Positions 9,293 to 18,759 of a DNA stretch of 37,828 nt are shown here, piece by piece. The notes beneath the pieces are model-generated. The model searched no databases. It was not told where the DNA came from and saw only the letters and a list, made by a program, of their open reading frames with translations. Each line of letters opens with the position of its first letter. Within the stretch, counting starts at the first letter, position 1. Source of the DNA: an uncultured Pelagibacteraceae bacterium (lineage in GTDB: Bacteria > Pseudomonadota > Alphaproteobacteria > Pelagibacterales > Pelagibacteraceae). The position numbers were made by a program, and so were the translations under genes. The stretch lies in the NCBI GenBank assembly GCA_902569415.1, contig CACFUH010000001.1, positions 69,414 through 107,241 on the forward strand, written 5' to 3'.

Positions 9293-9952
9293 ATGGGACA
9301 AAAAGTAAATCCAGTAGGATTAAGACTAGGAATAAATAGAGGATGGGACTCAGTTTGGTATGCTAAAAAAAAAGATTTTGGCAATTATTTAATAGAGGAC
9401 TTTAAAATAAGAGAACATATAAGAAAAACCGTAGTAAACTCTGGAGTTTCTAAAGTAATGATCGAAAGAACTTCTAAAAAATGTTTTGTTACTATATACA
9501 CCTCAAGACCAGGTTTTGTTATTGGTAAAAAAGGAAGCGATATTGAGAAAATTAAAGGAAAATTATCGTTATTAACAAACAACGAAGTAATTTTAAATAT
9601 TAAAGAAGTTAAAAAACCAGAAACTAATAGTTACTTAGTTGCAGAAAATATTGCTCAACAGTTAGTAAAGAGAGTTTCTTATAGAAGAGCTATGAAGAGA
9701 GCAATGCAATCAGCATTGAGGCTAGGTGCAAAAGGAATAAAAGTTGCTATAAGTGGCAGATTAGGTGGAAATGAAATAGCAAGAACAGAATGGTTGAGAG
9801 ATGGAAGCATACCCTCACATACACTAAGAGCAGATATAGATTATGCAGAAGCTGAAGCGCTTACAACTTATGGAATCATTGGTGTTAAAGTATGGATTTA
9901 TAAGGGTGAAATTTTTACAAAAGAATTTAGTCAGGAAACAAATAAAAAGTAA
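9293..9952 (+). CDS. rpsC: 30S ribosomal protein S3
   Basis: S3 lies at the mRNA entry channel and takes part in the ribosomal helicase. The product starts with the canonical [16 protein letters not shown] domain is visible with the GxxG loop in [13 protein letters not shown] (about residues 76-88). The C-terminal domain has [13 protein letters not shown] and [10 protein letters not shown]. The 219 residues are slightly fewer than E. coli (233), the loss being at the C-terminal tail. It is one base after rplV and two before rplP. Confidence 0.98.
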   Translation: MGQKVNPVGLRLGINRGWDSVWYAKKKDFGNYLIEDFKIREHIRKTVVNSGVSKVMIERTSKKCFVTIYTSRPGFVIGKKGSDIEKIKGKLSLLTNNEVILNIKEVKKPETNSYLVAENIAQQLVKRVSYRRAMKRAMQSALRLGAKGIKVAISGRLGGNEIARTEWLRDGSIPSHTLRADIDYAEAEALTTYGIIGVKVWIYKGEIFTKEFSQETNKK

Positions 9953-9954
9953 TT

Positions 9955-10362
9955 ATGTTACAACCAACTAGAACAAAATACAGAAAAGCACACAAAGGAA
10001 GAATTCACGGCCATGCGTCTAGATGTAACTTAATGAATTATGGAGCTTATGGACTAAAAGCAATGGAACCAGAAAGAGTAATTGGCAAGCAGATTGAAGC
10101 TGCGAGAGTTGCTTTGACAAGACACATGAAAAGACAAGGAAGAGTATGGACAAGAATGTTCCCAAATATTCCAGTTTCAAAAAAACCAACTGAAGTAAGA
10201 ATGGGTAAAGGTAAAGGATCACCAGAATTTTGGGCATGCAGAGTTAAACCTGGAAGAATACTTTTTGAAGTAGATGGAGTTACAGAGGAAATCGCAAAGG
10301 AAGCCCTTTATAAAGCATCAGCAAAGTTACCTATTAAATGTAAATTTATTAAAAGAATATAA
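9955..10362 (+). CDS. rplP: 50S ribosomal protein L16
   Basis: L16 contacts the A-site tRNA in the large subunit. The 135-residue product has the family length, starting [16 protein letters not shown], with [21 protein letters not shown] and [23 protein letters not shown], the two diagnostic stretches. Its stop is followed after one base by rpmC, in standard S10-cluster order. Confidence 0.98.
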   Translation: MLQPTRTKYRKAHKGRIHGHASRCNLMNYGAYGLKAMEPERVIGKQIEAARVALTRHMKRQGRVWTRMFPNIPVSKKPTEVRMGKGKGSPEFWACRVKPGRILFEVDGVTEEIAKEALYKASAKLPIKCKFIKRI

Positions 10363-10363
10363 A

Positions 10364-10555
10364 ATGAAGAAAAAAGAAATTAAAAAATTAAATAACTCAG
10401 AAATTAACAAAAATATAGAAAAATTGAAAAAAGATTTATTTAATTTTAGATTTCAAAAAATTAATGGACAAATTAAAAGTCCCTCAAAATTAAATGAAAC
10501 AAAAAAATCAATAGCAAGACTAAAAACAATGTTAGGAAACACAAAGAATGCCTAA
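10364..10555 (+). CDS. rpmC: 50S ribosomal protein L29
   Basis: L29 lies beside L23 at the tunnel exit. The reading frame is open upstream into rplP from 10274, but those 30 residues do not belong to the family. The ATG at 10364, one base after the rplP stop, gives a 63-residue protein of normal length starting MKKKEIKKLNNSEINKN, with LKKDLFNFRFQKINGQIKSP as the conserved core. Its last 8 bases overlap the start of rpsQ, which points to coupled translation. Confidence 0.94.
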   Translation: MKKKEIKKLNNSEINKNIEKLKKDLFNFRFQKINGQIKSPSKLNETKKSIARLKTMLGNTKNA

Positions 10556-10784
10556 AAAAATATTAAAAGGAATAGTAGTTAGCGATAAGCCCGATAAAAC
10601 AATTACCGTAATTGTAGAAAGAAAATACCAACATCCTGTTTTAAAAAAAGTAATTAAATCTAAAAAAAAATACAGCGTACATGATGAAAAAAATCAATTT
10701 AAAAATGGTGATAAGGTATCAATCATAGAATGCAGGCCTTATTCGAAAACAAAAAAGTTTGAAGTAATAGGAGATGTTAAATGA
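10548..10784 (+). CDS. rpsQ: 30S ribosomal protein S17
   Basis: S17 is a small beta-barrel (OB-fold) protein that binds 16S rRNA early in assembly. The 78-residue product has the usual size and the motifs [19 protein letters not shown] and the C-terminal [12 protein letters not shown]. It overlaps rpmC by 8 bases and rplN by 4 (ATGA), making a tightly coupled junction between the S10 and spc clusters. Confidence 0.97.
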   Translation: MPKKILKGIVVSDKPDKTITVIVERKYQHPVLKKVIKSKKKYSVHDEKNQFKNGDKVSIIECRPYSKTKKFEVIGDVK

Positions 10785-11149
10785 TACAGGTACAAACAGA
10801 ATTATTAGTAGCTGATAATACAGGCGCAAAAAGAATAGAGTGTATTAAAGTTTTAGGTGGATCAAAAAGACGGTACGCAGGTATAGGGGACACAATTGTG
10901 GTTGCCGTTAAAGAGGCTATTCCAAAAGGAAAAGTAAAAAAAGGATCGGTACACAAAGCAGTTGTGGTCAGAGTAAAAAAAGGAATTCATAGGAACGATG
11001 GATCAAAAGTAAGATTTGACAACAATGCTGCAGTTTTAACAGATGATAAAGGTGAACCAATAGGAACAAGAATTTTTGGCCCCGTAACAAGGGAATTAAG
11101 AACTAGAGGTCAAATGAAAATAATTTCACTAGCACCAGAGGTACTTTAG
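10781..11149 (+). CDS. rplN: 50S ribosomal protein L14
   Basis: L14 lies at the subunit interface and is the docking site of the silencing factor RsfS. The 122-residue product has exactly the family length, starting [18 protein letters not shown]; the signature [21 protein letters not shown] and [13 protein letters not shown] are intact. It is the first gene of the spc cluster but has no room for its own promoter, overlapping rpsQ by 4 bases. Confidence 0.98.
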   Translation: MIQVQTELLVADNTGAKRIECIKVLGGSKRRYAGIGDTIVVAVKEAIPKGKVKKGSVHKAVVVRVKKGIHRNDGSKVRFDNNAAVLTDDKGEPIGTRIFGPVTRELRTRGQMKIISLAPEVL

Positions 11150-11151
11150 AT

Positions 11152-11397
11152 ATGATAAAAAAAGGTGATAAAGTAAAAATACTAACTGGAAAAGATAAAA
11201 AAAAAGAAGGTGAAGTAATTGAAATAGATAGAAAAAACAACAGAGCTAAAGTTAAGGGTGTAAATATTGTTAAAAAGCACCTGAAAACAACTAAAGAAAA
11301 AAAAGGTGGAATAATTTCAAAAGAAAATTTTATAAATATTTCAAATTTATCAATATTTGAAAAAAATAAAAGTAAAACTAAAGAAGTGAAAAAATAA
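11152..11397 (+). CDS. rplX: 50S ribosomal protein L24, short form
   Basis: L24 starts 50S assembly and sits near the tunnel exit. The KOW domain is clear: [20 protein letters not shown] (about residues 3-22) and [16 protein letters not shown]. The protein stops at 81 residues where relatives have about 100-105. The C-terminal strand pair with a conserved R-x-G-(F/Y) type motif is missing, and the tail is instead lysine-rich. The neighbours are in frame and close-packed (2 bases to rplN and rplE), so this looks like genuine shortening and not a sequencing break. Confidence 0.93.
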   Translation: MIKKGDKVKILTGKDKKKEGEVIEIDRKNNRAKVKGVNIVKKHLKTTKEKKGGIISKENFINISNLSIFEKNKSKTKEVKK

Positions 11398-11399
11398 AA

Positions 11400-11951
11400 A
11401 TGGCTAGATTAAAAGAATTATTTACCAATGAAATAAAACCAAACTTAAAACAAAAGTTTGGCTATAAAAATCAATACATGGTTCCCGAAATAAAAAAAAT
11501 AGTTTTAAATATGGGTTTAGGAATAGATGGAAATGACTCAAAAATACTTAAATCAAGCCAAGAAGATTTGGCTGCAATTACTGGACAAAAACCTGTTGTT
11601 ACAAAGTTCAAAAAATCTATTTCAAACTTCAAAACTAGAAAAAGTACTAATGCAGGTCTCAAAGTTACACTACGTAAAAATAAAATGTATGAATTTATTG
11701 ATCGACTTGTAAACATAGCTTTACCTAGAATTAAAGACTTTAGAGGCCTGTCATCTAAAGGCTTTGATAAATTTGGAAACTACACTTTTGGAATTAAGGA
11801 ACATATAATTTTTCCTGAAGTAAACTTTGATAAAGTTGAGAAAATTAGAGGCCTAGATATAACAATAGTAATTAAATCATATAGGAAAGAAGATAGTTTT
11901 GAACTACTTAAAAAACTAAACTTCCCCTTTTTAAATGTGAGGAGCAATTAA
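11400..11951 (+). CDS. rplE: 50S ribosomal protein L5
   Basis: L5 binds 5S rRNA in the central protuberance and contacts the P-site tRNA. The 183-residue product has the usual length, with [13 protein letters not shown] near the N terminus, [23 protein letters not shown] in the middle (split here for brevity) and [14 protein letters not shown]. It overlaps rpsN by one base. Confidence 0.97.
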   Translation: MARLKELFTNEIKPNLKQKFGYKNQYMVPEIKKIVLNMGLGIDGNDSKILKSSQEDLAAITGQKPVVTKFKKSISNFKTRKSTNAGLKVTLRKNKMYEFIDRLVNIALPRIKDFRGLSSKGFDKFGNYTFGIKEHIIFPEVNFDKVEKIRGLDITIVIKSYRKEDSFELLKKLNFPFLNVRSN

Positions 11952-12256
11952 TGGCAAAACTAAGTTCAATAAATAAAAATAATAGACGTATAAAATTATC
12001 TAACAAATATTATGCAAGAAGAAAAAAATTAAAAGAGATAATAATGGACAAAAAATTAACACTAGAAGAAAGATTTAAAGCCCAACAAAAGCTTTCTAAA
12101 TTACCTAGAAACTCTTCAAAGGTCAGAGTCAGAAATAGATGTCAAATTACTGGCAGACCCCATGGTGTTTATAGAAAACTTAAGATATCAAGAATTGCTT
12201 TAAGAAAATTAGGACTAGAAGGAAAAATTCCAGGAATGGTGAAGTCTAGCTGGTAG
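11951..12256 (+). CDS. rpsN: 30S ribosomal protein S14, zinc-independent type
   Basis: S14 is a 30S head protein near the A site. The 101-residue product is the long form lacking the two CxxC zinc motifs of the short form, and carries the family signature [18 protein letters not shown] (about residues 56-73) and the KSSW ending. It shares one base with rplE and is 10 bases from rpsH. Confidence 0.97.
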   Translation: MAKLSSINKNNRRIKLSNKYYARRKKLKEIIMDKKLTLEERFKAQQKLSKLPRNSSKVRVRNRCQITGRPHGVYRKLKISRIALRKLGLEGKIPGMVKSSW

Positions 12257-12266
12257 AAAGGAAATT

Positions 12267-12662
12267 ATGAGTTTAAATGACCCAATAGGAGATATGTTAG
12301 CACGAATTAAAAATTCTCAACTGAGAAATCATAAAAAAGTTGAGCTGCCATCATCAAACTTTAAATCAAAAATTGCTGATGTGCTTAAAAATGAAGGATA
12401 TATAATCAATTACAAGGTTTCATCAGATAAAAAAAAACCGACTTTAGTAATTGAATTAAAATATAATTCTGGCAATCCGGTTATAAGCTCAATTCAAAGA
12501 GTATCAAAACCCGGAAGAAGAATTTTCTCGAGCGCAGAGAGTCTTCCCAAAATCAACAATGGACTTGGTATAGCAATAGTCTCTACACCAAAAGGTGTTA
12601 TGACTGATATTGATGCCAGAAAAAATAAAATCGGTGGTGAAATTATTTGTAAGGTATTTTAA
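12267..12662 (+). CDS. rpsH: 30S ribosomal protein S8
   Basis: S8 binds 16S helix 21 and, in E. coli, represses the spc operon by binding its mRNA. The 131-residue product starts with the typical DPIGDMLARIKN and has RVSKPGRRIF and a C-terminal GLGIAIVSTPKGVMTD followed by GGEIICKVF. It is preceded by one of the clearer Shine-Dalgarno sequences in this window, AAAGGA at 12257-12262, four bases before the ATG. It overlaps rplF by one base. Confidence 0.98.
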   Translation: MSLNDPIGDMLARIKNSQLRNHKKVELPSSNFKSKIADVLKNEGYIINYKVSSDKKKPTLVIELKYNSGNPVISSIQRVSKPGRRIFSSAESLPKINNGLGIAIVSTPKGVMTDIDARKNKIGGEIICKVF

Positions 12663-13201
12663 TGTCTAAAATAGGTAAAATTAATATTGTAATTCCAGAT
12701 AAAGTAAAGGTTGTTCTTAATGGTGACCTTTTAAACATCGAAGGACCATTAGGAAAGAAATCTTTAAATATTGATACACAAATGTTCGAATTAATTATTG
12801 ATGATGGAAAAACTGTTTCAATAAAACCTAAAAGCATTAATCAAGACACCAAGAGATTATGGGGAATGAATAGAAGTTTAGTCAATAATGCAATAATAGG
12901 AACGAGTAAAGGGTATACCAAAACATTAGAGTTAAATGGAGTTGGATATAGAGCTTCATTAAAAGGAAAACAACTGAACATGCAATTAGGTTTTAGTCAT
13001 GATGTTAATTTTGATATTCCAGATTCTGTAAAAATCACAGTTGAAAAGCAAACAATATTAAAAATAAGCGGAAGCGATAAACAAGAGGTAGGACTAATTA
13101 CTTCTAAAATTAAATCAATTAGACCCCCAGAACCATACAAAGGCAAAGGTATAAAAGAACAAGGTCAATATGTTTTAAGAAAAGAAGGAAAGAAAAAATA
13201 A
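12662..13201 (+). CDS. rplF: 50S ribosomal protein L6
   Basis: L6 lies near the factor-binding site of the large subunit. The 179-residue product has both halves of the duplicated fold; the second carries [24 protein letters not shown] (key residues G-V-G-Y-R) and the C-terminal signature [15 protein letters not shown]. One-base overlaps with rpsH and rplR show tight packing. Confidence 0.98.
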   Translation: MSKIGKINIVIPDKVKVVLNGDLLNIEGPLGKKSLNIDTQMFELIIDDGKTVSIKPKSINQDTKRLWGMNRSLVNNAIIGTSKGYTKTLELNGVGYRASLKGKQLNMQLGFSHDVNFDIPDSVKITVEKQTILKISGSDKQEVGLITSKIKSIRPPEPYKGKGIKEQGQYVLRKEGKKK

Positions 13202-13557
13202 TGAAAATTACGACTAAACAAAGAAAAATATACAGAGTAAGAAATAACTTAAAAAAAGTTTCTACAAAAGGTAGATTCAGATTAAGTGTTTCTAGATCTT
13301 CGAAGAATATAAGTGCACAGATAATTGATGATAAAAAAAACATAACAATTTTATCAGCATCATCTAAAGATAAATCTATTAAATCTCTAAATAAAAAAAA
13401 TAAAACAGAATTGTCACAAGTGGTTGCAGAAAATTTAGCAAAAAAAGCTTTAGAAAAAAAAATTACTAGAATTTATTTTGATAGAGGATTTTATAAATAT
13501 CACGGTAGAGTTAAAACTTTTGCTGAAACTTTACGAAAAAATGGAATGGAATTTTAA
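13201..13557 (+). CDS. rplR: 50S ribosomal protein L18
   Basis: L18 binds 5S rRNA together with L5. The 118-residue product has the family length, an arginine-lysine N terminus, [20 protein letters not shown] in the first strand region, and the C-terminal signature [19 protein letters not shown]. It is coupled to rplF by a one-base overlap and followed by rpsE after 3 bases. Confidence 0.97.
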   Translation: MKITTKQRKIYRVRNNLKKVSTKGRFRLSVSRSSKNISAQIIDDKKNITILSASSKDKSIKSLNKKNKTELSQVVAENLAKKALEKKITRIYFDRGFYKYHGRVKTFAETLRKNGMEF

Positions 13558-13560
13558 TAT

Positions 13561-14070
13561 ATGGAAAAAAATGAAAAAAATAATGAGTATCTAGAAAAAT
13601 TAGTCCACATCAACAGAATAACTAAAGTAGTTAAAGGAGGAAGAAGATTTGGTTTTTCCGCATTAGTAGTTGTTGGAAATCAAAATGGAAAAATAGGAAT
13701 TGCACATGCTAAAGCAAAACAAGTGCCAGATGCAATTAAAAAAGCAAATGAATTGGCAAGAAGAAATTTGATACATATTCCTTTAAGAGAAGGTCGAACA
13801 ATACATCATGACATTTATGGAAAAGATGGTGCTGGAAAAATTAAGCTAAGAGCAGCGCCTAAAGGAACAGGTATTATAGCTGGTGGACCTGTAAGAGCAG
13901 TATGTGAAGTATTAGGAATTAAAGATATCGTTGCAAAATCACTAGGAACTGCAAACCCCCACAATGTAATAAGAGCGTGCATGAAAGCACTTTTAAAACA
14001 GAATTCACCAAAAAATATATCTATATTACGAAATAAAAAAATTTCTGAAATAATTGAAAAAAGAGGATAA
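13561..14070 (+). CDS. rpsE: 30S ribosomal protein S5
   Basis: S5 lines the mRNA entry channel and affects decoding accuracy. The 169-residue product has the S5 N-terminal domain signature [19 protein letters not shown] (about residues 22-40) and the C-terminal domain with [19 protein letters not shown]. Its stop overlaps the rplO ATG by one base. In most bacteria with this gene order rpmD (L30) lies between rpsE and rplO; here there is no space for it. Confidence 0.98.
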   Translation: MEKNEKNNEYLEKLVHINRITKVVKGGRRFGFSALVVVGNQNGKIGIAHAKAKQVPDAIKKANELARRNLIHIPLREGRTIHHDIYGKDGAGKIKLRAAPKGTGIIAGGPVRAVCEVLGIKDIVAKSLGTANPHNVIRACMKALLKQNSPKNISILRNKKISEIIEKRG

Positions 14071-14528
14071 TGACAAATTTAAATAATACTAAAAAAGTAA
14101 AAATAAAAAAATTAAGAGTCGGAAGAGGTATTGGTTCAGGAAAAGGCAAAACTTCAGGTAGAGGAGTAAAGGGTCAAAAATCCAGAAGCGGCGTAGCTAT
14201 AAAAAGTTTCGAAGGTGGTCAAATGCCTTTATATAGAAGATTGCCAAAAAGAGGGTTTAACCCAATAAAAAAAATAAAAGTTGCAATTTTAAATTTAGAT
14301 AAAATTCAAAATTTAATTGAGAATAAAAAGATAAAGCAAGATACTCAAATTAACTTAGATACATTGCAAAAGGCAAATATAGTAAGTAAATCATTTAAAA
14401 AAATTAAAATATTGGGTTCTGGCGATATAAAATCTAAGATCAATTTAAATGTTGATTTTGTATCTAAATCAGCGAAAGAAAAATTAGAAAAAGCAGGTGG
14501 CACAATTAGTCTAAATCATAAAAACTAA
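14070..14528 (+). CDS. rplO: 50S ribosomal protein L15
   Basis: L15 is a late assembly protein with a long basic extension running into 23S rRNA. The 152-residue product shows the glycine- and basic-rich N-terminal part RGIGSGKGKTSGRGVKGQKS and FEGGQMPLYRRLPKRGF, and the C-terminal globular signature ending EKAGGTISL. It begins on the last base of rpsE and precedes secY by 6 bases. Confidence 0.97.
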   Translation: MTNLNNTKKVKIKKLRVGRGIGSGKGKTSGRGVKGQKSRSGVAIKSFEGGQMPLYRRLPKRGFNPIKKIKVAILNLDKIQNLIENKKIKQDTQINLDTLQKANIVSKSFKKIKILGSGDIKSKINLNVDFVSKSAKEKLEKAGGTISLNHKN

Positions 14529-14534
14529 ATTTAT

Positions 14535-15815
14535 ATGAGCGAAGCCTCTCAGACACACGATTTAAGAAATAGAATTTTTTTTACAATATTTATTTTATCA
14601 ATATATAGATTTGGAACTTTCATTCCTATTCCTGGCATTGATCCAGAACAACTTCAAATTATGATGGAAGGTAATCAAAAAGGACTTCTCGGTATGTTTA
14701 ATGTTTTTGCTGGAGGAGCAGTCAGTAGAATGGCGATTTTTGCTTTAGGTATTATGCCATATATATCTTCATCAATTATAGTCCAGCTACTTACAGGTGT
14801 TTCTGATTATTTTAAGAATTTAAAAAGCCAAGGTGAAACAGGTAGACAAAAAATTACTCAAATTACAAGATATGGAACTGTTTTATTAGCAACAGTACAA
14901 GGATACGGTTTGTCTGTTGGTTTAGAGTCGTCAGCAAATTTAGTTATAAACCCTGGAATTTTTTTTAAAGTTACCACTGTTACTACTATCGTCGCTGGTA
15001 CTATGTTTTTAATGTGGTTAGGTGAACAAATTACTCAAAGAGGTATTGGAAATGGTATATCGTTAATAATATTTTCAGGTATAGTCGCTGAAATCCCAAG
15101 AGCTTTGGTTACTACATTTGAGCTAGGACGTACTGGAGCAATATCTACAGTTATGATTATTTTTATTTTTATTTTATTACTAGCAACAATTATGTTTATT
15201 GTCTTTATGGAAAGAGCTTTAAGAAAAATCTTAATAAATTACCCTAAAAGACAAATGGGTAATAAAATGTATGGTGGTGACTCTTCACATTTACCATTAA
15301 AAATTAACTCCGCTGGTGTTATACCAGCAATATTTGCGTCTGCACTATTATTATTACCAGTAACATTTTCAAATTTTAATGCTTCGCAAAATGAAACTTT
15401 TCAAACTATAATATCTTTCTTTTCGCAGGGACAACCTTTGTATATGTTATTATATGCTTCAGGAATTATATTTTTTACTTTTTTTTATACTTCAATAACT
15501 TTTAACCCCACGGAGACAGCAGAGAATTTAAGAAAGTATGGTGGATTCATTCCAGGTATTAGACCTGGAGAAAGTACAGCATTATATATTGATAATATAT
15601 TAACAAAGTTGACAACAATAGGAGCGTTATATTTAACTCTTGTTTGTTTAATGCCTGAATTTTTAATTGCTAATTATCCAATACCATTTTATTTAGGAGG
15701 AACCTCAATACTAATTGTTGTAGTTGTTGCTATAGATACTGTTACTCAAATTCAAACACGACTAATGAGTTCACAGTATGAACAACTTATAAAGAAAACA
15801 AAATTTGGAAGATAG
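14535..15815 (+). CDS. secY: preprotein translocase channel subunit SecY
   Basis: SecY is the pore of the Sec translocon in the inner membrane, working with SecE, SecG and SecA. The 426-residue product has about ten hydrophobic helices. Family signatures are GTFIPIPGID after TM1, the plug region LLGMFNVFAGGAVSRMAIFALGIMPYISSSII (quoted by position about residues 50-81), QITQRGIGNGISLIIF, and the C5 loop with GGFIPGIRPGEST, which contacts SecA. It is last but one in the spc cluster, in the normal place between rplO and adk. Confidence 0.98.
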   Translation: MSEASQTHDLRNRIFFTIFILSIYRFGTFIPIPGIDPEQLQIMMEGNQKGLLGMFNVFAGGAVSRMAIFALGIMPYISSSIIVQLLTGVSDYFKNLKSQGETGRQKITQITRYGTVLLATVQGYGLSVGLESSANLVINPGIFFKVTTVTTIVAGTMFLMWLGEQITQRGIGNGISLIIFSGIVAEIPRALVTTFELGRTGAISTVMIIFIFILLLATIMFIVFMERALRKILINYPKRQMGNKMYGGDSSHLPLKINSAGVIPAIFASALLLLPVTFSNFNASQNETFQTIISFFSQGQPLYMLLYASGIIFFTFFYTSITFNPTETAENLRKYGGFIPGIRPGESTALYIDNILTKLTTIGALYLTLVCLMPEFLIANYPIPFYLGGTSILIVVVVAIDTVTQIQTRLMSSQYEQLIKKTKFGR

Positions 15816-15819
15816 CTAA

Positions 15820-16383
15820 GTGAACGTTGTAATTTTTGGACCACCGGGAGCTGGGAAAGGGACTCAAGCACAGAATATTGTAAATAAATATAATCTTCAT
15901 CAAGTTTCAACAGGGGATCTTCTTAGAACTGAAATTAAAAATAAATCTGAAGTTGGTAAAGAAATTGAAGAAATTATTTCCAAGGGTGATTTTGCAACTG
16001 ATGATATAGTTAATAAGCTAATAAAAAATGTTGTATTCGATCCAAAAAAAAAAGATAAATTAATTTTTGATGGATATCCTAGATCATTGAGTCAGGCTAA
16101 AAATTTAGATTTATTGCTAGATAGCACAAACCAAAAAATAGATTTTGTTTTTTTTCTAAATGTAAATAAAGATACAATTATAAAAAGAATTGAAAAAAGA
16201 AAAATTTTAGAAAAAAGATCAGATGATAACTTAAATACTATTCTTAAAAGATATGATACTTACATGGAAACAACTAGACCTGTCTTAGATTTCTATTCTA
16301 AAAATCCAAATTTTTATGAAATAGATGGAAGTGAAAAAATTGAAGTAATTTCAAGCAAAATTGAGCAAATTATATCAGTATAA
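15820..16383 (+). CDS. adk: adenylate kinase, short-lid type
   Basis: Adenylate kinase balances ATP + AMP with two ADP in the cytoplasm. The 187-residue product has the P-loop GPPGAGKGTQ (residues 7-16), the STGDLLR AMP-binding motif, DGYPRSLSQA and a C-terminal RRxDD-like stretch (KRSDDNLNTILKRY). The LID insert of long adenylate kinases (around 30 residues with a zinc knuckle or its polar equivalent) is replaced by a short loop. The start is a GTG codon at 15820, the only non-ATG start I chose; it places the P-loop at the standard distance. It follows secY by 4 bases, as in many alphaproteobacteria. Confidence 0.95.
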   Translation: MNVVIFGPPGAGKGTQAQNIVNKYNLHQVSTGDLLRTEIKNKSEVGKEIEEIISKGDFATDDIVNKLIKNVVFDPKKKDKLIFDGYPRSLSQAKNLDLLLDSTNQKIDFVFFLNVNKDTIIKRIEKRKILEKRSDDNLNTILKRYDTYMETTRPVLDFYSKNPNFYEIDGSEKIEVISSKIEQIISV

Positions 16384-16387
16384 TACA

Positions 16388-16415
16388 TTGACATTAAAAG
16401 AACTTCTTATATAAA
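16388..16415 (+). promoter_or_regulatory. candidate sigma70 promoter before rpsM (alpha cluster)
   Basis: TTGACA (16388-16393) is perfect. It is followed after 16 bases by TATAAA (16410-16415), leaving a leader of about 15-18 bases before the rpsM ATG. It lies in the only gap above 12 bases inside the ribosomal block. This suggests that rpsM-rpsK-rpoA-rplQ-rluC can be transcribed separately from the upstream clusters. Confidence 0.6.
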
Positions 16416-16438
16416 AGGCTAAATTTTATCACAATATT

Positions 16439-16822
16439 ATGGCTCGAATAGCAGGTGTAAACATTCCTCAAAATAAATTAGTTCACATTGGGCTAACATA
16501 TATTTACGGTATTGGAGATAAATTTTCAGGTAAAATATGTAAAGATCTGGAGATTAACAAGTCTACAAGAGTTAATCAATTAACAGATGATCAAATTTTA
16601 AAGATTAGAGAATATATAGACAAAAATTTTTCAGTAGAAGGTGATTTAAGAAGAGAAAACTCTTTAAGTATAAAGAGATTAATCGATTTAGCTACTTATA
16701 GAGGTTCGCGACATAGAAAAAAGTTGCCTGTAAGAGGTCAAAGAACGAGATGTAATGCCAGAACTAGAAAAGGGAAAGCAATAGCTATAGCTGGTAAAAA
16801 ATTAACTCCATTAAAGAAATAG
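16439..16822 (+). CDS. rpsM: 30S ribosomal protein S13
   Basis: S13 bridges the subunits at the top of the 30S head and contacts tRNA. The 127-residue product starts [13 protein letters not shown], has the helix-hairpin-helix-like [14 protein letters not shown] region, and ends with [22 protein letters not shown] sequence ([19 protein letters not shown]). The start is well defined by the family. It heads the alpha cluster; rpmJ and infA, sometimes found just upstream, are absent from the 55-base gap. Confidence 0.98.
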   Translation: MARIAGVNIPQNKLVHIGLTYIYGIGDKFSGKICKDLEINKSTRVNQLTDDQILKIREYIDKNFSVEGDLRRENSLSIKRLIDLATYRGSRHRKKLPVRGQRTRCNARTRKGKAIAIAGKKLTPLKK

Positions 16823-16834
16823 AAAATTTTATTA

Positions 16835-17284
16835 ATGAGCAAAGAAAAGATTAAAACAGATCAAAAAGATCAACCTCAAGAAAAAACAAAAAGTATAAAA
16901 AAAAGTACGTATTCAAAGAAAAAAAAAACAAAGAAAAATATTTTAAATGGTATAGCGTATGTGCAATCAACATTTAATAATACTATAGTTTCTATAGCAG
17001 ATACTAATGGAAATGTTATATCTTGGGCTTCATCAGGACAAAAAGGATTCAAAGGCTCAAGAAAATCTACACCATATGCTGCACAAGTTGCTGCCGATGC
17101 TGCCGCAGGGAAAGCATTAGAAGTTGGAATGAGAACTCTATCAGTTGAAGTTAAAGGCCCCGGATCAGGAAGGGAAACAGCTTTGAGAGCATTACAAGCG
17201 AGAGGATTTAAAATTATTTCTATAAAAGATACAACACCAATGCCACATAATGGTACGAGACCACCAAAAAAAAGGAGAGTATAA
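16835..17284 (+). CDS. rpsK: 30S ribosomal protein S11 with basic N-terminal extension
   Basis: S11 forms part of the platform of the 30S subunit near the E site. The family domain from about residue 36 has [40 protein letters not shown] and the C-terminal signature [16 protein letters not shown], ending [18 protein letters not shown]. The 149 residues include a lysine-rich extension of about 20 residues compared with the usual 125-130. rpoA starts on the base after its stop. Confidence 0.97.
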   Translation: MSKEKIKTDQKDQPQEKTKSIKKSTYSKKKKTKKNILNGIAYVQSTFNNTIVSIADTNGNVISWASSGQKGFKGSRKSTPYAAQVAADAAAGKALEVGMRTLSVEVKGPGSGRETALRALQARGFKIISIKDTTPMPHNGTRPPKKRRV

Positions 17285-18313
17285 ATGGAAACTTCAAGTG
17301 TAAATATAAAAAATTGGAAATCGCTTATTAAACCTGGAAAATTAGATATTCAACTAAGTGATGACAAGTCTTTTGCAAAAATTATAGCTGAACCTCTTGA
17401 AAAAGGATATGGTTTGACTTTAGGAAACTCTTTAAGAAGGATACTTTTATCCTCTATTAGAGGAACTGCGGTGACAGCAATACAAATAGATGGAGTTCTT
17501 CATGAATTTTCTTCGATTAAAGGCGTTAGAGAAGATGTAACAGATATAGTTTTAAATGTAAAATCACTAGCTTTGAAAAGTAACATAGAAGGTTCAAAAA
17601 AACTTATTTTGGATGCCAAGGGTCCTGGAGAAATAAAAGCTGCTGACATAACTGCAGTTACTGACATAGAAATATTAAACCCAGAATTAGTAATTTGTAA
17701 TTTAGACGAAAAAACTCATTTTCATATGGAAATGACAGTTGGCAATGGCAAAGGTTATGTTCCTGCCGATATGAATAAACCTGAAGAACCACCACTTGGA
17801 TTAATTCCAATTGATTCATTGTTCAGTCCTGTAAAAAAAGTTTCTTATTCAATAAGCACAGCTAGAGAAGGTAAGGCCTTAGATTATGATAAACTTACTA
17901 TGGAAGTAGAAACGAATGGTTCAATATCTGCGGAGGATGCAGTAGCTTATTCTGCTAGAATTTTCCAAGATCAATTGGGTATGTTTGTTAATTTTGATGA
18001 GCCTCAAGAAGTAGCAATTAGAGAAAAACCATCAGAGCCTGAATTTAATAAAAATTTATTAAGAAAAGTTGATGAACTGGAGCTTTCGGTAAGATCTATG
18101 AATTGTTTAAAAAATGATAACATCATTTATATTGGTGATCTTGTTCAAAAATCAGAAGGCGAAATGTTAAGAACACCTAACTTTGGTAGAAAATCATTAA
18201 ATGAAATAAAAGAAGTATTAAATACTATGTCTCTTTATTTAGGAATGGAAATTCCAAACTGGCCACCAGAAAATATTGCAGAATTGTCAAAAAAACTTGA
18301 AGAGTCGATATAA
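17285..18313 (+). CDS. rpoA: RNA polymerase alpha subunit
   Basis: The alpha dimer is the scaffold for RNA polymerase assembly, and its C-terminal domain touches UP elements and activators. The 342-residue product has the N domain with [22 protein letters not shown] (about residues 36-57; the conserved RR is involved in beta contact), a linker, and a C-terminal domain with [11 protein letters not shown] and [24 protein letters not shown]. Arg270 is the counterpart of E. coli Arg265, the DNA-binding residue. The gene abuts rpsK and overlaps rplQ by one base. Confidence 0.98.
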   Translation: METSSVNIKNWKSLIKPGKLDIQLSDDKSFAKIIAEPLEKGYGLTLGNSLRRILLSSIRGTAVTAIQIDGVLHEFSSIKGVREDVTDIVLNVKSLALKSNIEGSKKLILDAKGPGEIKAADITAVTDIEILNPELVICNLDEKTHFHMEMTVGNGKGYVPADMNKPEEPPLGLIPIDSLFSPVKKVSYSISTAREGKALDYDKLTMEVETNGSISAEDAVAYSARIFQDQLGMFVNFDEPQEVAIREKPSEPEFNKNLLRKVDELELSVRSMNCLKNDNIIYIGDLVQKSEGEMLRTPNFGRKSLNEIKEVLNTMSLYLGMEIPNWPPENIAELSKKLEESI

Positions 18314-18747
18314 TGAGACACAGACTTGGTTATAAGAAGTTAAATCGAACGTCAGAACATAGAAAAGCGTTAATAAAAAATATGCTTAATTCATTGATTA
18401 AGTATGAGCAGATAACAACAACTTTACCTAAAGCAAAAGTTTTAAAACCACAAGCAGATAAAATTATTACATTAGGAAAAAAAAATAATTTACAAAATAC
18501 AAAAATTTTAGTTTCAAAGTTGCAAGATATAAAATCTGCAAACAAAGTAAAAAAAACTTTAGCAAAAAGATATGAAAGCAGAAAAGGCGGATACACGCGT
18601 ATTATAAAAGCAGGTTTTAGATATGGTGATAAAGCTCCACTAGCTATAATTGAATTTGTTGATAGAGACGTACTAGCAAAAAGAGTTGATAGGAAGAAAA
18701 AAGAAGTCAAGAAAAGTAGCGAGGAAAAGAAGGCCGTTACAGCATAA
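18313..18747 (+). CDS. rplQ: 50S ribosomal protein L17
   Basis: L17 lies near the tunnel exit on the outer surface of the large subunit. The 144-residue product starts [20 protein letters not shown] and has [24 protein letters not shown] and [29 protein letters not shown], all typical. A lysine-rich tail of about 25 residues extends past the family core. It overlaps rpoA by one base and is followed by rluC after 12 bases. Confidence 0.97.
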   Translation: MRHRLGYKKLNRTSEHRKALIKNMLNSLIKYEQITTTLPKAKVLKPQADKIITLGKKNNLQNTKILVSKLQDIKSANKVKKTLAKRYESRKGGYTRIIKAGFRYGDKAPLAIIEFVDRDVLAKRVDRKKKEVKKSSEEKKAVTA

Positions 18748-18759
18748 TTTCATTATCAG

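Noticed and set aside
10274..10363. N-terminal extension of the rpmC frame reaching into rplP
   Set aside because: The extra 30 residues overlap rplP in another frame and are unlike L29; the ATG at 10364 gives a normal L29 right after the rplP stop.
16384..16438. rpmJ or infA between adk and rpsM
   Set aside because: The 55-base gap is too short for either gene (rpmJ needs about 120 bases) and holds a promoter-like sequence instead.
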